This document shows positions 45,805-54,990 of a stretch of 64,000 bases of DNA, one piece after another. Below the pieces are notes generated by a model that saw nothing but the letters and a program-made list of their open reading frames with translations, was not told where the DNA came from and did not search any database. This DNA is from Porphyromonas macacae DSM 20710 = JCM 13914 (GTDB lineage: Bacteria; Bacteroidota; Bacteroidia; Bacteroidales; Porphyromonadaceae), in the NCBI RefSeq assembly GCF_000379945.1, contig NZ_KB904125.1, forward strand, positions 1 through 64,000, in the 5' to 3' direction. The translations under genes were made by a program, and so were the position numbers. Each line of letters begins with the position of its first letter. Positions within the stretch are counted from its first letter, which is position 1.

Positions 45805-46449
45805 ATGGACAAATTGATAACAGCAAAAGAGGCCGCCTCTAAACTGAAAGACGGTATGACTGTGATGATTGGCGGATTCCTGGCCAATGGAACACCTGAA
45901 CGTATTGTAGATGAGTTGGTTAAGTCTGGAGTAAAAGATCTGACTTTGATCGTTAATGATACCTCTTATACGGACCGCGGCAATGGCCGGTTGGTGGATA
46001 ATAAACAGATAAAGAAAGTTATCGTATCTCACATTGGAACCAACCCCCGTACGGCGGAATTGATGAACAGCGGTGAAATGGAAGTAGAATTTTGTCCTCA
46101 GGGCAGCCTGGCCGAGCGTATTCGCTGTGGCGGCGTGGGCTTGGGCGGAGCACTGACTAAAACCGGCATGGGTACTATCGTGGCAGAAGGAAAGCAAATT
46201 GTTGTCATAGACGGTGAAGAGTGGTTGCTGGAGAAACCGCTGCATGCCGATGTAGCATACATCAAAGCCAACAAAGGCGATAAAATGGGTAACCTTGTTT
46301 ACTGGGGAACTACACAAAATTTTAACCCTTTGATGGCCATGGCTGCCGATTGTGTGATTGCCGAAGTGGATGAATTGGTGGAAGAAGGAGAAATTCTGCC
46401 GCATGAAGTACATACCCCTTCTTTGTTTGTAGACTATATTGTAAAATAA
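45805..46449 (+). CDS. atoD: Butyryl-CoA:acetoacetate CoA-transferase, alpha subunit
   Basis: Family I CoA-transferase A subunit, 214 residues, with DGMTVMIGGFLANGTPERI, a classic start, and FCPQGSLAERIRCGGVGLGG. In lysine fermentation it moves CoA from butyryl-CoA to acetoacetate. The frame is open from 45757, but the family starts at MDKLITAKEAA (45805). Its beta subunit is encoded eight genes and 8.5 kb downstream (atoA, 54991), an unusual separation for two halves of one enzyme. Confidence 0.93.
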   Translation: MDKLITAKEAASKLKDGMTVMIGGFLANGTPERIVDELVKSGVKDLTLIVNDTSYTDRGNGRLVDNKQIKKVIVSHIGTNPRTAELMNSGEMEVEFCPQGSLAERIRCGGVGLGGALTKTGMGTIVAEGKQIVVIDGEEWLLEKPLHADVAYIKANKGDKMGNLVYWGTTQNFNPLMAMAADCVIAEVDELVEEGEILPHEVHTPSLFVDYIVK

Positions 46450-46472
46450 CCTTTTAATATCTCTTGATTATT

Positions 46473-46859
46473 ATGGAAAAAACGATGATCAGATTGCGTA
46501 TGAGCTCGCAGGACGCCCACTATGGCGGAAACCTGGTGGATGGAGCGCATATGTTGGTGCTGTTTGGCGATGTGGCAACGGAACTGTTGATTATGCACGA
46601 TGGAGACGAAGGTCTCTTTGTGGCTTATGACAACGTCGAATTTCTTGCCCCTGTGTATGCCGGCGACTATATCGAGGCCTTGGGTGAAATCACACACGTT
46701 GGAAACTCTTCCAGAAAGATGACTTTTGAAGCCCGGAAAGTAGTTGTCGCCCGTCCCGATATCTCTGCTTCTGCTGCCGATGTGCTGGAGGAGCCGGTCG
46801 TGGTTTGCCGTGCCAGCGGTACCTGTGTAGTTACTAAAGATTGTCAGAGAAAGAAATAA
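46473..46859 (+). CDS. kal: 3-aminobutyryl-CoA ammonia-lyase
   Basis: Small hotdog-fold enzyme of 128 residues that removes ammonia from 3-aminobutyryl-CoA to give crotonyl-CoA. The sequence [21 protein letters not shown] and [19 protein letters not shown] are typical of Kal from Fusobacterium and Porphyromonas. Three earlier codons (from 46464) are in frame, but [11 protein letters not shown] at 46473 is the likely start. It lies between atoD and kce in the lysine operon. Confidence 0.92.
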   Translation: MEKTMIRLRMSSQDAHYGGNLVDGAHMLVLFGDVATELLIMHDGDEGLFVAYDNVEFLAPVYAGDYIEALGEITHVGNSSRKMTFEARKVVVARPDISASAADVLEEPVVVCRASGTCVVTKDCQRKK

Positions 46860-46880
46860 TTAAGAGTTTAACAACAAGCT

Positions 46881-47702
46881 ATGGAAAAATTAATAATTAC
46901 GGCTGCTATATGTGGAGCAGAGGTAATGAAAGAACAAAATCCTGCCGTTCCTTATACAGTAGAAGAAATCGTTAGAGAAGCAAAGTCTGCCTATGATGCA
47001 GGTGCTGCCGTGGTGCACGTGCATGTACGTGAAGACGACGGCACGCCCACTCAGAGCCGTGAACGCTTCAAAGTTTGTTTGGATGCCATTAGGAAAGAGT
47101 GTCCTGACGTAATCCTCATCCCTTCCACCGGAGGTGCCGTGGGTATGACGGCCGAAGAAAGACTTCAGCCGACAGAGCTCTACCCCGAAATGGCCACGTT
47201 GGATTGCGGTACATGCAACTTCGGCGATGAAGTGTTTGAAAACACGATGCCCATGATGCGTGCATTTGGTAAAAGAATGATTGAAAACAATATCAAACCC
47301 GAATACGAGTGCTTTGAGATGGGACACCTGGATACCATCGTGCGTATGGCTGCCAAAGGTGAGGTTCCCGGAGCTCCCATGCAGTTCAATTTCGTGCTGG
47401 GCGTACCGGGGTGTACGCCTGCCACTGTGGAAAACCTCGTATGGATGGTGAAAAATATACCTGCAGGTTCTACCTGGACGGCTACCGGTATCGGGCGCAA
47501 TGCTTTTACGCTTGCCGCTCCCGCCATTGTGATGGGCGGACACGTTCGTGTGGGTTTTGAAGATAACCTTTATATCTCCAAAGGCGTTTTGGCCAAATCC
47601 AATGGAGAGCTTGTGGAAAAAGTGGTCCGTCTGGCCAAAGAACTCGGTCGTGAAATCGCTACGCCCGAAGAAGCTCGCAGAATTTTAGGCCTTAAAAAAT
47701 AA
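46881..47702 (+). CDS. kce: 3-keto-5-aminohexanoate cleavage enzyme
   Basis: Zinc-dependent BKACE (DUF849) enzyme of 273 residues. It condenses 3-keto-5-aminohexanoate with acetyl-CoA and cleaves it to acetoacetate and 3-aminobutyryl-CoA. The metal-site HVHVR is visible near residue 47 and the later GHLDT and GGHVRVGFEDN segments are conserved. Both products feed neighbouring enzymes, Kal and AtoDA. Confidence 0.95.
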   Translation: MEKLIITAAICGAEVMKEQNPAVPYTVEEIVREAKSAYDAGAAVVHVHVREDDGTPTQSRERFKVCLDAIRKECPDVILIPSTGGAVGMTAEERLQPTELYPEMATLDCGTCNFGDEVFENTMPMMRAFGKRMIENNIKPEYECFEMGHLDTIVRMAAKGEVPGAPMQFNFVLGVPGCTPATVENLVWMVKNIPAGSTWTATGIGRNAFTLAAPAIVMGGHVRVGFEDNLYISKGVLAKSNGELVEKVVRLAKELGREIATPEEARRILGLKK

Positions 47703-47736
47703 TTCTAATCATATAATACTATAAATCATTTTACAA

Positions 47737-48780
47737 ATGCAAAAGAAAGGAAATAAATACGGAACACACCGTGTATTGGACCCTCTGGGCGTATTGCCGC
47801 AACCTGCAAATAAAATCGATAATAACATGGATGAGATCTACGACAATGAGATACTCATCGATGTGCAAACTCTAAATATAGACTCTGCCAGTTTTACTCA
47901 AATACACGAACAAGCCGGCGGCGATAAGGAAAAAATTGCCGAAATCATGCTGTCTATTGTTGAGAAGCAAGGTAAACACCGTAATCCCGTGACGGGTTCC
48001 GGCGGTATGTTGCTGGGTACGGTGGAAAAAATCGGTGATGCCCTGAAAGGTAAAATCGATTTGAAAGAAGGGGATAAGATTGCCACTCTCGTTTCTCTTT
48101 CATTAACTCCGCTTCGCATCGATAAGATTAAGGAAATCCGTGCCGATGTAGATCAGGTAGATATCGACGGGAAAGCCATCCTGTTCGAAAGCGGTATCTA
48201 TGCAAAGATCCCTTCAGACCTGCCCGAAAAATTGGCGCTCTCTGCTTTGGACGTAGCCGGCGCGCCTGCTCAAACAGCCAAATTGGTGAAACCGGGCGAT
48301 ACGGTATTGATTATCGGAGCCGGAGGCAAGAGCGGTATGCTTTGCTGCTACGAGGCAAAGAAGCGCGCCGGTGTAACCGGTAAGGTAATCGGTCTCTGCC
48401 ACTCTCAACGCAGTACCGATCGTTTGAAAAACCTCGGTTTTTGCGACTATGTTTTCTCTGCAGATGCCACACAGCCCGTACCTGTTATGGAGGAAATTTC
48501 CAAATTGACTAATGGCGAGATGTGCGATGTAACCATCAATAACGTAAATATTACGGATACGGAGATGACCAGTATTCTGTGTACGAAGAACGATGGTGTT
48601 GTTTACTTTTTCTCTATGGCCACGAGCTTTACCAAAGCAGCTTTGGGTGCCGAAGGTGTGGGTAGCGATGTTACGATGATTGTAGGTAACGGATATACCA
48701 AAGGACATGCCGAAATCACGTTGCAAGAATTGCGTGAGTCAGAAGCTCTCCGTAAAGTCTTTACAGAACTTTACGCATAA
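47737..48780 (+). CDS. kdd: L-erythro-3,5-diaminohexanoate dehydrogenase
   Basis: NAD-dependent oxidative deaminase of 347 residues producing 3-keto-5-aminohexanoate. It begins GTHRVLDPLGVLPQPANKID, a hallmark of Kdd, and has a Rossmann motif VLIIGAGGKSGMLCC near residue 190. It sits between kce and kamA in pathway order. A stem (AAGGAGT/ACTCCTT, 48795-48828) lies in the 111-base gap that follows. Confidence 0.94.
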   Translation: MQKKGNKYGTHRVLDPLGVLPQPANKIDNNMDEIYDNEILIDVQTLNIDSASFTQIHEQAGGDKEKIAEIMLSIVEKQGKHRNPVTGSGGMLLGTVEKIGDALKGKIDLKEGDKIATLVSLSLTPLRIDKIKEIRADVDQVDIDGKAILFESGIYAKIPSDLPEKLALSALDVAGAPAQTAKLVKPGDTVLIIGAGGKSGMLCCYEAKKRAGVTGKVIGLCHSQRSTDRLKNLGFCDYVFSADATQPVPVMEEISKLTNGEMCDVTINNVNITDTEMTSILCTKNDGVVYFFSMATSFTKAALGAEGVGSDVTMIVGNGYTKGHAEITLQELRESEALRKVFTELYA

Positions 48781-48794
48781 CCGTATTTCTCTGT

Positions 48795-48828
48795 AAGGAG
48801 TGTCTTGTCTTCTGTTGAGAGACTCCTT
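48795..48828 (+). terminator. Intra-operon hairpin between kdd and kamA
   Basis: AAGGAGT-G-TCT pairs with AGA-G-ACTCCTT. No T run follows, so it may be an RNA-processing or attenuation site rather than a full terminator. Confidence 0.5.
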
Positions 48829-48891
48829 GCGGTGTTATATGGAATCGAAGCTTAGGTAGAAAACTGTTTAACAACGACACACTGAAAGCAA

Positions 48892-50139
48892 ATGTTTGAG
48901 AGTAAAAGAAAGCTTTATTTTCCGAATGTTTCGGATGAAGATTGGAATAACTGGCAATGGCAGGTACGCAATCGTATCGAAACTTTGGACGAGCTGAAGA
49001 AATATGTAAAGTTAACGCCTGAAGAAGAGAAAGGCGTACGTGAGTCTCTGAAGACTTTGCGTATGGCCATCACTCCGTATTACCTCAGTCTGATAGATCC
49101 GGACGATCCTAACGACCCCGTACGCAAGCAGTCTGTTCCCACTGCCGATGAACTGGTGATTTCCGATGCCGATCAATTAGACCCTCTTAGTGAAGATGAA
49201 GATTCGCCTGTTCCGGGGTTGACGCACCGTTATCCCGATCGTGTGCTTTTCCTCATCACCGATATGTGCTCCATGTATTGCCGCCATTGTACGCGCCGCC
49301 GTTTTGCCGGGCAAAAAGACTCGTCTTCTCCTCGTGAAAGGATTGATGGAGCGATCGATTATATAGCCCGTACACCGCAGGTTCGCGACGTGTTGTTATC
49401 CGGGGGCGATGCCCTTCTGGTATCGGATAGCACGCTGGAGTATATCTTTAAGCGTCTGCGCGAAATTCCTCATGTGGAGATTATACGTATCGGAAGCCGT
49501 ACGCCGGTTGTTTTGCCACAGCGTATTACGCCGGAATTGGTGGAGATGATGAAGAAATACCACCCCGTTTGGTTGAATACTCACTTCAATCACCCTAATG
49601 AAATTACGGCGGAGTCCAAACAGGCTTGCGAAAGACTGGCTAATGCCGGCGTTCCTTTGGGCAACCAGTCAGTATTGTTGCGTGGTATCAATGACTGTAC
49701 TTATGTGATGAAAACCCTGGTACACGAACTCGTTAAGATACGTGTACGTCCTTATTACATTTATGTTTGCGACCTGTCCCGCGGTATCGGTCACTTCCGT
49801 ACGCCGGTTTCCAAGGGTATCGAGATTATTGAAAACCTTCGCGGACATACTTCGGGATATGCTGTGCCTACATTCGTGGTCGATGCTCCGGGTGGCGGCG
49901 GAAAGATACCTGTAATGCCGAACTATGTGGTTTCACAGGCTCCTCATCGAGTGGTTCTGAGAAACTATGAAGGCGTTCTTACTACATATACCGAGCCTGA
50001 GGAGTATCATGAAGAATGTCACTGCCCCGAGTGTGAACGCCAAAAGAAAGAAGGCGTTGCTGCATTGCTCGGTGGTCAGCAGCTGGCTATCGAACCGAAA
50101 CATCTGGCTCGCAAGGAACGTAACAAACACAATAATTGA
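48892..50139 (+). CDS. kamA: Lysine 2,3-aminomutase
   Basis: Radical SAM, PLP-dependent enzyme of 415 residues converting L-lysine to L-beta-lysine, the entry step of the pathway. The [4Fe-4S] motif CxxxCxxC is Cys126, Cys130, Cys133 (CSMYCRHC). The SGGDALL motif, the IGSRTPVVLPQRI stretch and the PLP region DAPGGGGKIPVMPNY (with the PLP lysine) are intact. The C-terminal zinc-site cysteines appear as CHCPECE. It does not need B12, unlike the next aminomutase. Confidence 0.96.
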   Translation: MFESKRKLYFPNVSDEDWNNWQWQVRNRIETLDELKKYVKLTPEEEKGVRESLKTLRMAITPYYLSLIDPDDPNDPVRKQSVPTADELVISDADQLDPLSEDEDSPVPGLTHRYPDRVLFLITDMCSMYCRHCTRRRFAGQKDSSSPRERIDGAIDYIARTPQVRDVLLSGGDALLVSDSTLEYIFKRLREIPHVEIIRIGSRTPVVLPQRITPELVEMMKKYHPVWLNTHFNHPNEITAESKQACERLANAGVPLGNQSVLLRGINDCTYVMKTLVHELVKIRVRPYYIYVCDLSRGIGHFRTPVSKGIEIIENLRGHTSGYAVPTFVVDAPGGGGKIPVMPNYVVSQAPHRVVLRNYEGVLTTYTEPEEYHEECHCPECERQKKEGVAALLGGQQLAIEPKHLARKERNKHNN

Positions 50140-50144
50140 TAATT

Positions 50145-50185
50145 GAGCAGGGCTGCCGGAAAGCTGCTTTTGGGCACCCCTGCTC
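50145..50185 (+). terminator. Intra-operon hairpin between kamA and kamB
   Basis: GAGCAGGG (50145-50152) pairs perfectly with CCCTGCTC (50178-50185), with an inner TGCC/GGGCA pairing, and TTTTA follows. It may reduce transcription of the B12-dependent part of the operon relative to kamA. Confidence 0.6.
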
Positions 50186-50207
50186 TTTTACGAAAAATTT
50201 GCGTACC

Positions 50208-51236
50208 ATGCCTTTCATTCCGGAATTGCTTAAGTTGAAAACAGTATCCATTGTGGGTACGGCTAAGAATACGGGAAAGACGGAGACGCTGAATTATATC
50301 ATAGCCCGTTTGGGAGAACACGTGGGGCACGTTTGCCTAACCTCCATCGGTGTAGATGGTGAGAAAACCGACCGCGTGACTCAAACGGAAAAACCGGAAG
50401 TGATGATTCCTGAAGGGATGAAGTTCGTTACTTCCGAAACACATTACCGGCAAAAGCGTTTGCCGGCGGAGATACTGGATGTCAGTACCGAACGTACGGC
50501 CTTGGGGCGGCTTATCGTTTCCCGATCTCATGGAAACGGTAAAGTGCTGCTTTCCGGACCTTCAACCACCGGAGGTTTGCAGAAGATGATAGCCGATATG
50601 CCCCGGTATGGAGTGGAGCTGACCATCGTTGACGGAGCTTTATCGCGGCTTTGCCCTGCTTCTCCCTCGGTTACGGAGGGAATGGTGCTGGCCACGGGTG
50701 CCGCTTATTCGGCAAATATGCCCGAACTGATAAGGCGTACGCAGTATCTGCATGATTTGATAAAAATGCCTGAGATCGAAGACCGCAGTCTGGCCGCTAT
50801 GCTGTCTGACGTGGAGCAGGGGATGCGTGTGTTAGCTTCGGGCGGAAAAGTGGAAGACCCCGGTTTTATGTCGGCATTGTCGGCATCCGCCTGGAAGGAT
50901 ACGAAATGGCTTAAAGGCGTGGAGCGTTTGTATGTATCCGGCGTTATCAGCGATAATCTGCTGGAGCGACTGCGTGTAATGCCGGATTTTAAGAGCCTGA
51001 TAGTAAGAGATTTTACACGTGTCTTTGCTGACTACAAGGTTTTCAGGCGTTTTATCGACTCGGGGCATCAGGTGATGTCTTTGTATAATACCAAACTGGT
51101 TGCCATTACCATAAACCCAATGGCGCCATCGGGATACAGGCTGGACTCCGATATCCTGCGCGACAGGCTTCAGGAGAGTTTGCAAATTCCGGTGTATGAT
51201 GTGAGAAAACTGCAAGATGCATCTTTTAAGAAATGA
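50208..51236 (+). CDS. kamB: Lysine 5,6-aminomutase reactivase subunit KamB
   Basis: P-loop protein of 342 residues with Walker A GTAKNTGKTETLNY near residue 17 and a DGALSRL segment near residue 143. The frame can be extended to a TTG at 50136, but that part overlaps the kamA end and the hairpin, so the ATG at 50208 is preferred. Proteins of this type always accompany KamDE in lysine-fermenting anaerobes and, with the MutS-like KamC, are thought to reactivate aminomutase carrying damaged cobalamin. The role is from family knowledge; nothing in the sequence alone proves it. Confidence 0.75.
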   Translation: MPFIPELLKLKTVSIVGTAKNTGKTETLNYIIARLGEHVGHVCLTSIGVDGEKTDRVTQTEKPEVMIPEGMKFVTSETHYRQKRLPAEILDVSTERTALGRLIVSRSHGNGKVLLSGPSTTGGLQKMIADMPRYGVELTIVDGALSRLCPASPSVTEGMVLATGAAYSANMPELIRRTQYLHDLIKMPEIEDRSLAAMLSDVEQGMRVLASGGKVEDPGFMSALSASAWKDTKWLKGVERLYVSGVISDNLLERLRVMPDFKSLIVRDFTRVFADYKVFRRFIDSGHQVMSLYNTKLVAITINPMAPSGYRLDSDILRDRLQESLQIPVYDVRKLQDASFKK

Positions 51237-52608
51237 AATAGGACGTATCGACGGGCTGCGATATGTGGTGGATCAGATGGATTTTTGTTCGTCTGTGGGC
51301 AGGCGCGCTTTGCTGGATACGCCTTGGATGGTCGAGAAGGGCCGGATAGAAGATGCACTGTCGAGTGTAGAACTGTATATTTCCTACCTCTCCGACAGCA
51401 ATAAGCAGCGGGCAATGTCCGAACTGGCCATCGCTCTTTCTTATTTGAAGGATGTCAATGGCTCCATAATGCGGTTGAATGCGTCCGGAAAAGGTTTGAC
51501 GGATATAGATCTTTTTGAGTTGAAAGGTCTTGCTTTGATCAATGAACGAGTCTCTGCCCTAAGATCCGGTTATGCTCTGGATCTCCCGGAGTTGCCGGAT
51601 TTGTCCGCCATGCTGGATTTGTTGGATCCGGATGGTGCTCGTGTCTCTTCATTTTATGTGGCAGACAGCTATGATCCTCTGTTGGCGGGTTTGAGGAAAC
51701 AGTTCAGAGAAGCGGAGTCTGACGACGAAAGGGAAAAACTGGCCATTGCTTGCAATGAGCGCGAAGATTTTATCCGTATCAGACTGGGTGGTGAGATTTA
51801 TCCCTATAAAGACAGATTGTTATGCTCGCTGGAGATATTAGCCGCTAATGACTTTAATTTGGCTAAAGCGAGATTGGCTGTGAGCAGAAGGTGGAAAAGG
51901 CCGTCCGTAGCGGACTGTGGTAAAACCATCCTGCGGCGGATGCAAAACCCCGAGCTTGCCTCTTTATTACAGGAAAAAGGAGAACGTTTTCAACCGGTTT
52001 CCATTGATCTTGAGGCAGAACCGACCGTTATTACAGGGGCGAATATGTCCGGAAAGAGTGTTTTGCTAAAGACCATCGTTTTGATGCAGACACTCACGCA
52101 ATTCGGTTTTTATTTGCCGGTCGATGATGCTCAAATCGTACCGGTGGATGAAATAATCGTTTCTATTGGCGACTCGCAGGATATTTATTCCGGGCTTTCG
52201 AGCTACGGAGCAGAAATGAAGTGTTTGGATTATTTGATAAAAACGGTTAAGAACGGCGCGAATGTATTGGCTGTAATCGATGAACCGGCGCGTACTACCA
52301 ATCCGACTGAAGGGTTGTGCATTGTTAACGGACTGATAACCATTTTGGCAAAATATAATGTGCGTGCCGTTATCAGTACCCATTACAGCGGTATCGTATG
52401 CAAGGGAGCCAGATGGCGGGTAAAGGGTTTTATGGAAGACCGTGTGTCTTATCCGCTGGAGGTTAATAATTTGAATAAGTGTATAGATTATACCCTTGAA
52501 AAGGATACGGACTGTCAGGTTCCGCATGAGGCAATTCGTATAGCAGAGATTATGGGCATCGAGCCGGAGTTAATAGAAAATTGTAAGTATTTTTTGAATA
52601 AAGGATGA
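51217..52608 (+). CDS. kamC: MutS-like ATPase, lysine 5,6-aminomutase reactivase KamC
   Basis: 463-residue protein whose C-terminal half is a MutS-type ABC ATPase: Walker A TGANMSGKSVLLKT near residue 273, signature-like SSYGAEMK, Walker B VLAVIDEPARTTNPTEG and ISTHYSG. The MutS mismatch-recognition and connector domains are missing, so it is not a repair protein. It overlaps kamB by 20 bases and kamD by 4, which indicates translational coupling and stoichiometric production with the aminomutase. Best explained as the ATPase of the KamDE reactivase. Confidence 0.8.
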   Translation: MHLLRNEIGRIDGLRYVVDQMDFCSSVGRRALLDTPWMVEKGRIEDALSSVELYISYLSDSNKQRAMSELAIALSYLKDVNGSIMRLNASGKGLTDIDLFELKGLALINERVSALRSGYALDLPELPDLSAMLDLLDPDGARVSSFYVADSYDPLLAGLRKQFREAESDDEREKLAIACNEREDFIRIRLGGEIYPYKDRLLCSLEILAANDFNLAKARLAVSRRWKRPSVADCGKTILRRMQNPELASLLQEKGERFQPVSIDLEAEPTVITGANMSGKSVLLKTIVLMQTLTQFGFYLPVDDAQIVPVDEIIVSIGDSQDIYSGLSSYGAEMKCLDYLIKTVKNGANVLAVIDEPARTTNPTEGLCIVNGLITILAKYNVRAVISTHYSGIVCKGARWRVKGFMEDRVSYPLEVNNLNKCIDYTLEKDTDCQVPHEAIRIAEIMGIEPELIENCKYFLNKG

Positions 52609-54176
52609 ATAAAAGCAAAGTAGGTATCGACTTTACAAAAGTCGATTACGCACGGCATGCCGCAAAGGAGATTGCTGATGAAGTACAGGAGTTCGTCAAG
52701 CAATATACCACTGTGGCTGTGGAACGAACCTTGTGCCGTTTGATCGGTATCGACGGTGTGGATGCCAATGGGGTGCCACTGCCGAATATTGTAGTAGATT
52801 CGTTAAAGGAAAAACAGGTATTGCAGGATGGTGTACTTTTCTACCTGGCCAATGCCATGGCTGAAACGGGTATGGATCCGCAACAGGTGGCTGAGGATGT
52901 GGAAGCCGGAAAGATAGATCTGACTCGCATGAAGCCGCTACCCAAAGAGCGGGTTGCCGAAGTGATGGCGAAGCCCATTGCCGAAGGTATGAGAAGAATT
53001 GCAGCCAAGCGTGCCCGCCGTGAAGAATATTTGCGTACGATAGGCGAGGGAGAGAGACCTTACTTGTACGTTATCGTGGCTACCGGTAATATCTATGAAG
53101 ACGTGGTGCAGGCTCAGGCTGCTGCCCGTCAGGGAGCCGATATCGTTGCCGTAATCCGGACCACGGGACAGAGTCTGCTCGACTATGTTCCTTTTGGAGC
53201 TACCACAGAAGGCTTCGGAGGTACGTTTGCCACACAGGAAAACTTCCGCATCATGCGTAAGGCGCTTGATGAGGTGGGTGAGGAAGTAGGCCGTTATATC
53301 AGACTTTGTAATTATTGTTCCGGATTGTGTATGCCCGAGATCGCCGTTATGGGTGCTCTGGAAGGGTTGGATGTGATGTTGAACGATGCTCTGTATGGCA
53401 TTTTGTTCCGCGACATCAATATGCAGCGTACACTGGTAGACCAGTATATGAGCCGTGTGATTAACGGCTTTGCAGGCGTTATTATCAATACAGGTGAAGA
53501 TAACTATCTGACTACGGCCGATGCTGTGGAAGAAGCTCACACGGTATTGGCTTCGGATTTGATTAACGAACAACTGGCTTTGCAGGCCGGACTGCCGCAG
53601 GAGCAAATGGGACTGGGGCATGCCTTTGAAATGGATCCGATGATCAAAGACGGTTTCCTTTACGAACTGGCTCAGGCTCAAATGACCCGGGAGATATTTC
53701 CGAATGCACCGCTGAAATACATGCCTCCTACGAAATTTATGACCGGAAACATCTTCAGGGGGCATCTCCAGGATGCTCTGTTCAATATGATCGGCATCTG
53801 GACACATCAGGGATTGCAATTGCTCGGTATGCCCACCGAAGCTATTCATACCCCTTTTATGAGCGACCGCTTCCTGTCTATAGAGAATGCAAAATATATC
53901 TTCAACAATATGCATTCTATCGGCGATGAGATGGAGTTCAAGAAAGACGGTATTATTCAGACCCGTGCGAAAGAGGTGCTCGACAAAACAATCGCTTTAT
54001 TGGACGAACTTCGTACCGAGGGGTTGTTTACAGCGCTGGAGAAAGGTATCTTTGCAGGAGTTAAACGTCCGAAAGATGGAGGAAAAGGTTTGGCCGGAGT
54101 TTCACCGATCAGCGAAAATTACTATAACCCGGTACCTGAGTTGATGAAATCATTTAATATGGGAGGAATATTATGA
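52605..54176 (+). CDS. kamD: Lysine 5,6-aminomutase, alpha subunit
   Basis: Large subunit (523 residues) of the adenosylcobalamin- and PLP-dependent mutase converting beta-lysine to 3,5-diaminohexanoate. Family sequences KSKVGIDFTKVDYARHAAKE, VIRTTGQSLLDYVPFGATTE and RLCNYCSGLCMPEIAVMG are clear. The stop overlaps the kamE start by four bases. Confidence 0.95.
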   Translation: MNKSKVGIDFTKVDYARHAAKEIADEVQEFVKQYTTVAVERTLCRLIGIDGVDANGVPLPNIVVDSLKEKQVLQDGVLFYLANAMAETGMDPQQVAEDVEAGKIDLTRMKPLPKERVAEVMAKPIAEGMRRIAAKRARREEYLRTIGEGERPYLYVIVATGNIYEDVVQAQAAARQGADIVAVIRTTGQSLLDYVPFGATTEGFGGTFATQENFRIMRKALDEVGEEVGRYIRLCNYCSGLCMPEIAVMGALEGLDVMLNDALYGILFRDINMQRTLVDQYMSRVINGFAGVIINTGEDNYLTTADAVEEAHTVLASDLINEQLALQAGLPQEQMGLGHAFEMDPMIKDGFLYELAQAQMTREIFPNAPLKYMPPTKFMTGNIFRGHLQDALFNMIGIWTHQGLQLLGMPTEAIHTPFMSDRFLSIENAKYIFNNMHSIGDEMEFKKDGIIQTRAKEVLDKTIALLDELRTEGLFTALEKGIFAGVKRPKDGGKGLAGVSPISENYYNPVPELMKSFNMGGIL

Positions 54177-54961
54177 GCGGCGGACTTTACTCGATGGAAG
54201 ATAAGGACTTCGATCGCACGTTAGACCTAACGAAGATCAAGCCCTACGGAGATACGATGAATGACGGTAAAGTACAATTGAGTTTTACTTTACCTGTGCC
54301 TGCCGGAGATGAAGCCGTGGAGGCAGCGAAGCTGCTGATAAAAGAGATGGGGATGCAAAATCCTCAGGTGGTTTTTTACAGGGAACTGACCGAAGGGTTT
54401 ACTTTTTTCAACTGTTACGGCAGTTGCACGAAGACTGTGGATTACTCTAATATCTATGTGCCCAAAGTGGAAACAACCAAATGGGATATGGATGAGACCA
54501 ACGAGTTTATCAAGGAACATATCGGTCGTAAAATCATCGTTGTGGGAGCCAGTACGGGTACTGACGCTCATACTGTGGGCATCGATGCCGTGATGAATAT
54601 GAAAGGCTTTGCCGGTCACTACGGTATAGAACGCTATGAGATGTTTGAGGCTTATAATCTGGGAAGCCAGGTACCCAACGAAGAATTTATCGCCAGAGCC
54701 ATCGAACTTAATGCCGATGCTCTGCTGGTTTCACAGACGGTTACGCAAAAGGATATTCACATCAAGAACCTGACCGAACTGGTCGAGCTCCTGGAAGCGG
54801 AAGGGTTGCGCGATAAAGTAATCCTTTGTTGCGGCGGTCCCCGTATTACGCATGAGTTGGCCAAGGAGTTAGGCTATGATGCCGGGTTCGGGGCGAATAC
54901 GTTTGCCGATGATGTGACATCATTTGTAGCTCAAACGTTGGATAAAAAAATAAACGGATAA
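54173..54961 (+). CDS. kamE: Lysine 5,6-aminomutase, beta subunit
   Basis: B12-binding subunit of 262 residues. The base-off/His-on motif is Asp131-Ala-His133-Thr-Val-Gly136; His133 is the cobalt ligand and Lys144 (in NMKG) is the PLP-binding lysine, both at the numbers known for the Clostridium sticklandii enzyme. The later LLVSQTVTQKD and CCGGPRI segments fit the Rossmann-like B12 domain. It makes the operon dependent on cobalamin supply. Confidence 0.96.
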   Translation: MSGGLYSMEDKDFDRTLDLTKIKPYGDTMNDGKVQLSFTLPVPAGDEAVEAAKLLIKEMGMQNPQVVFYRELTEGFTFFNCYGSCTKTVDYSNIYVPKVETTKWDMDETNEFIKEHIGRKIIVVGASTGTDAHTVGIDAVMNMKGFAGHYGIERYEMFEAYNLGSQVPNEEFIARAIELNADALLVSQTVTQKDIHIKNLTELVELLEAEGLRDKVILCCGGPRITHELAKELGYDAGFGANTFADDVTSFVAQTLDKKING

Positions 54962-54990
54962 AATATAAATAATATAAAACCACTATTGCC

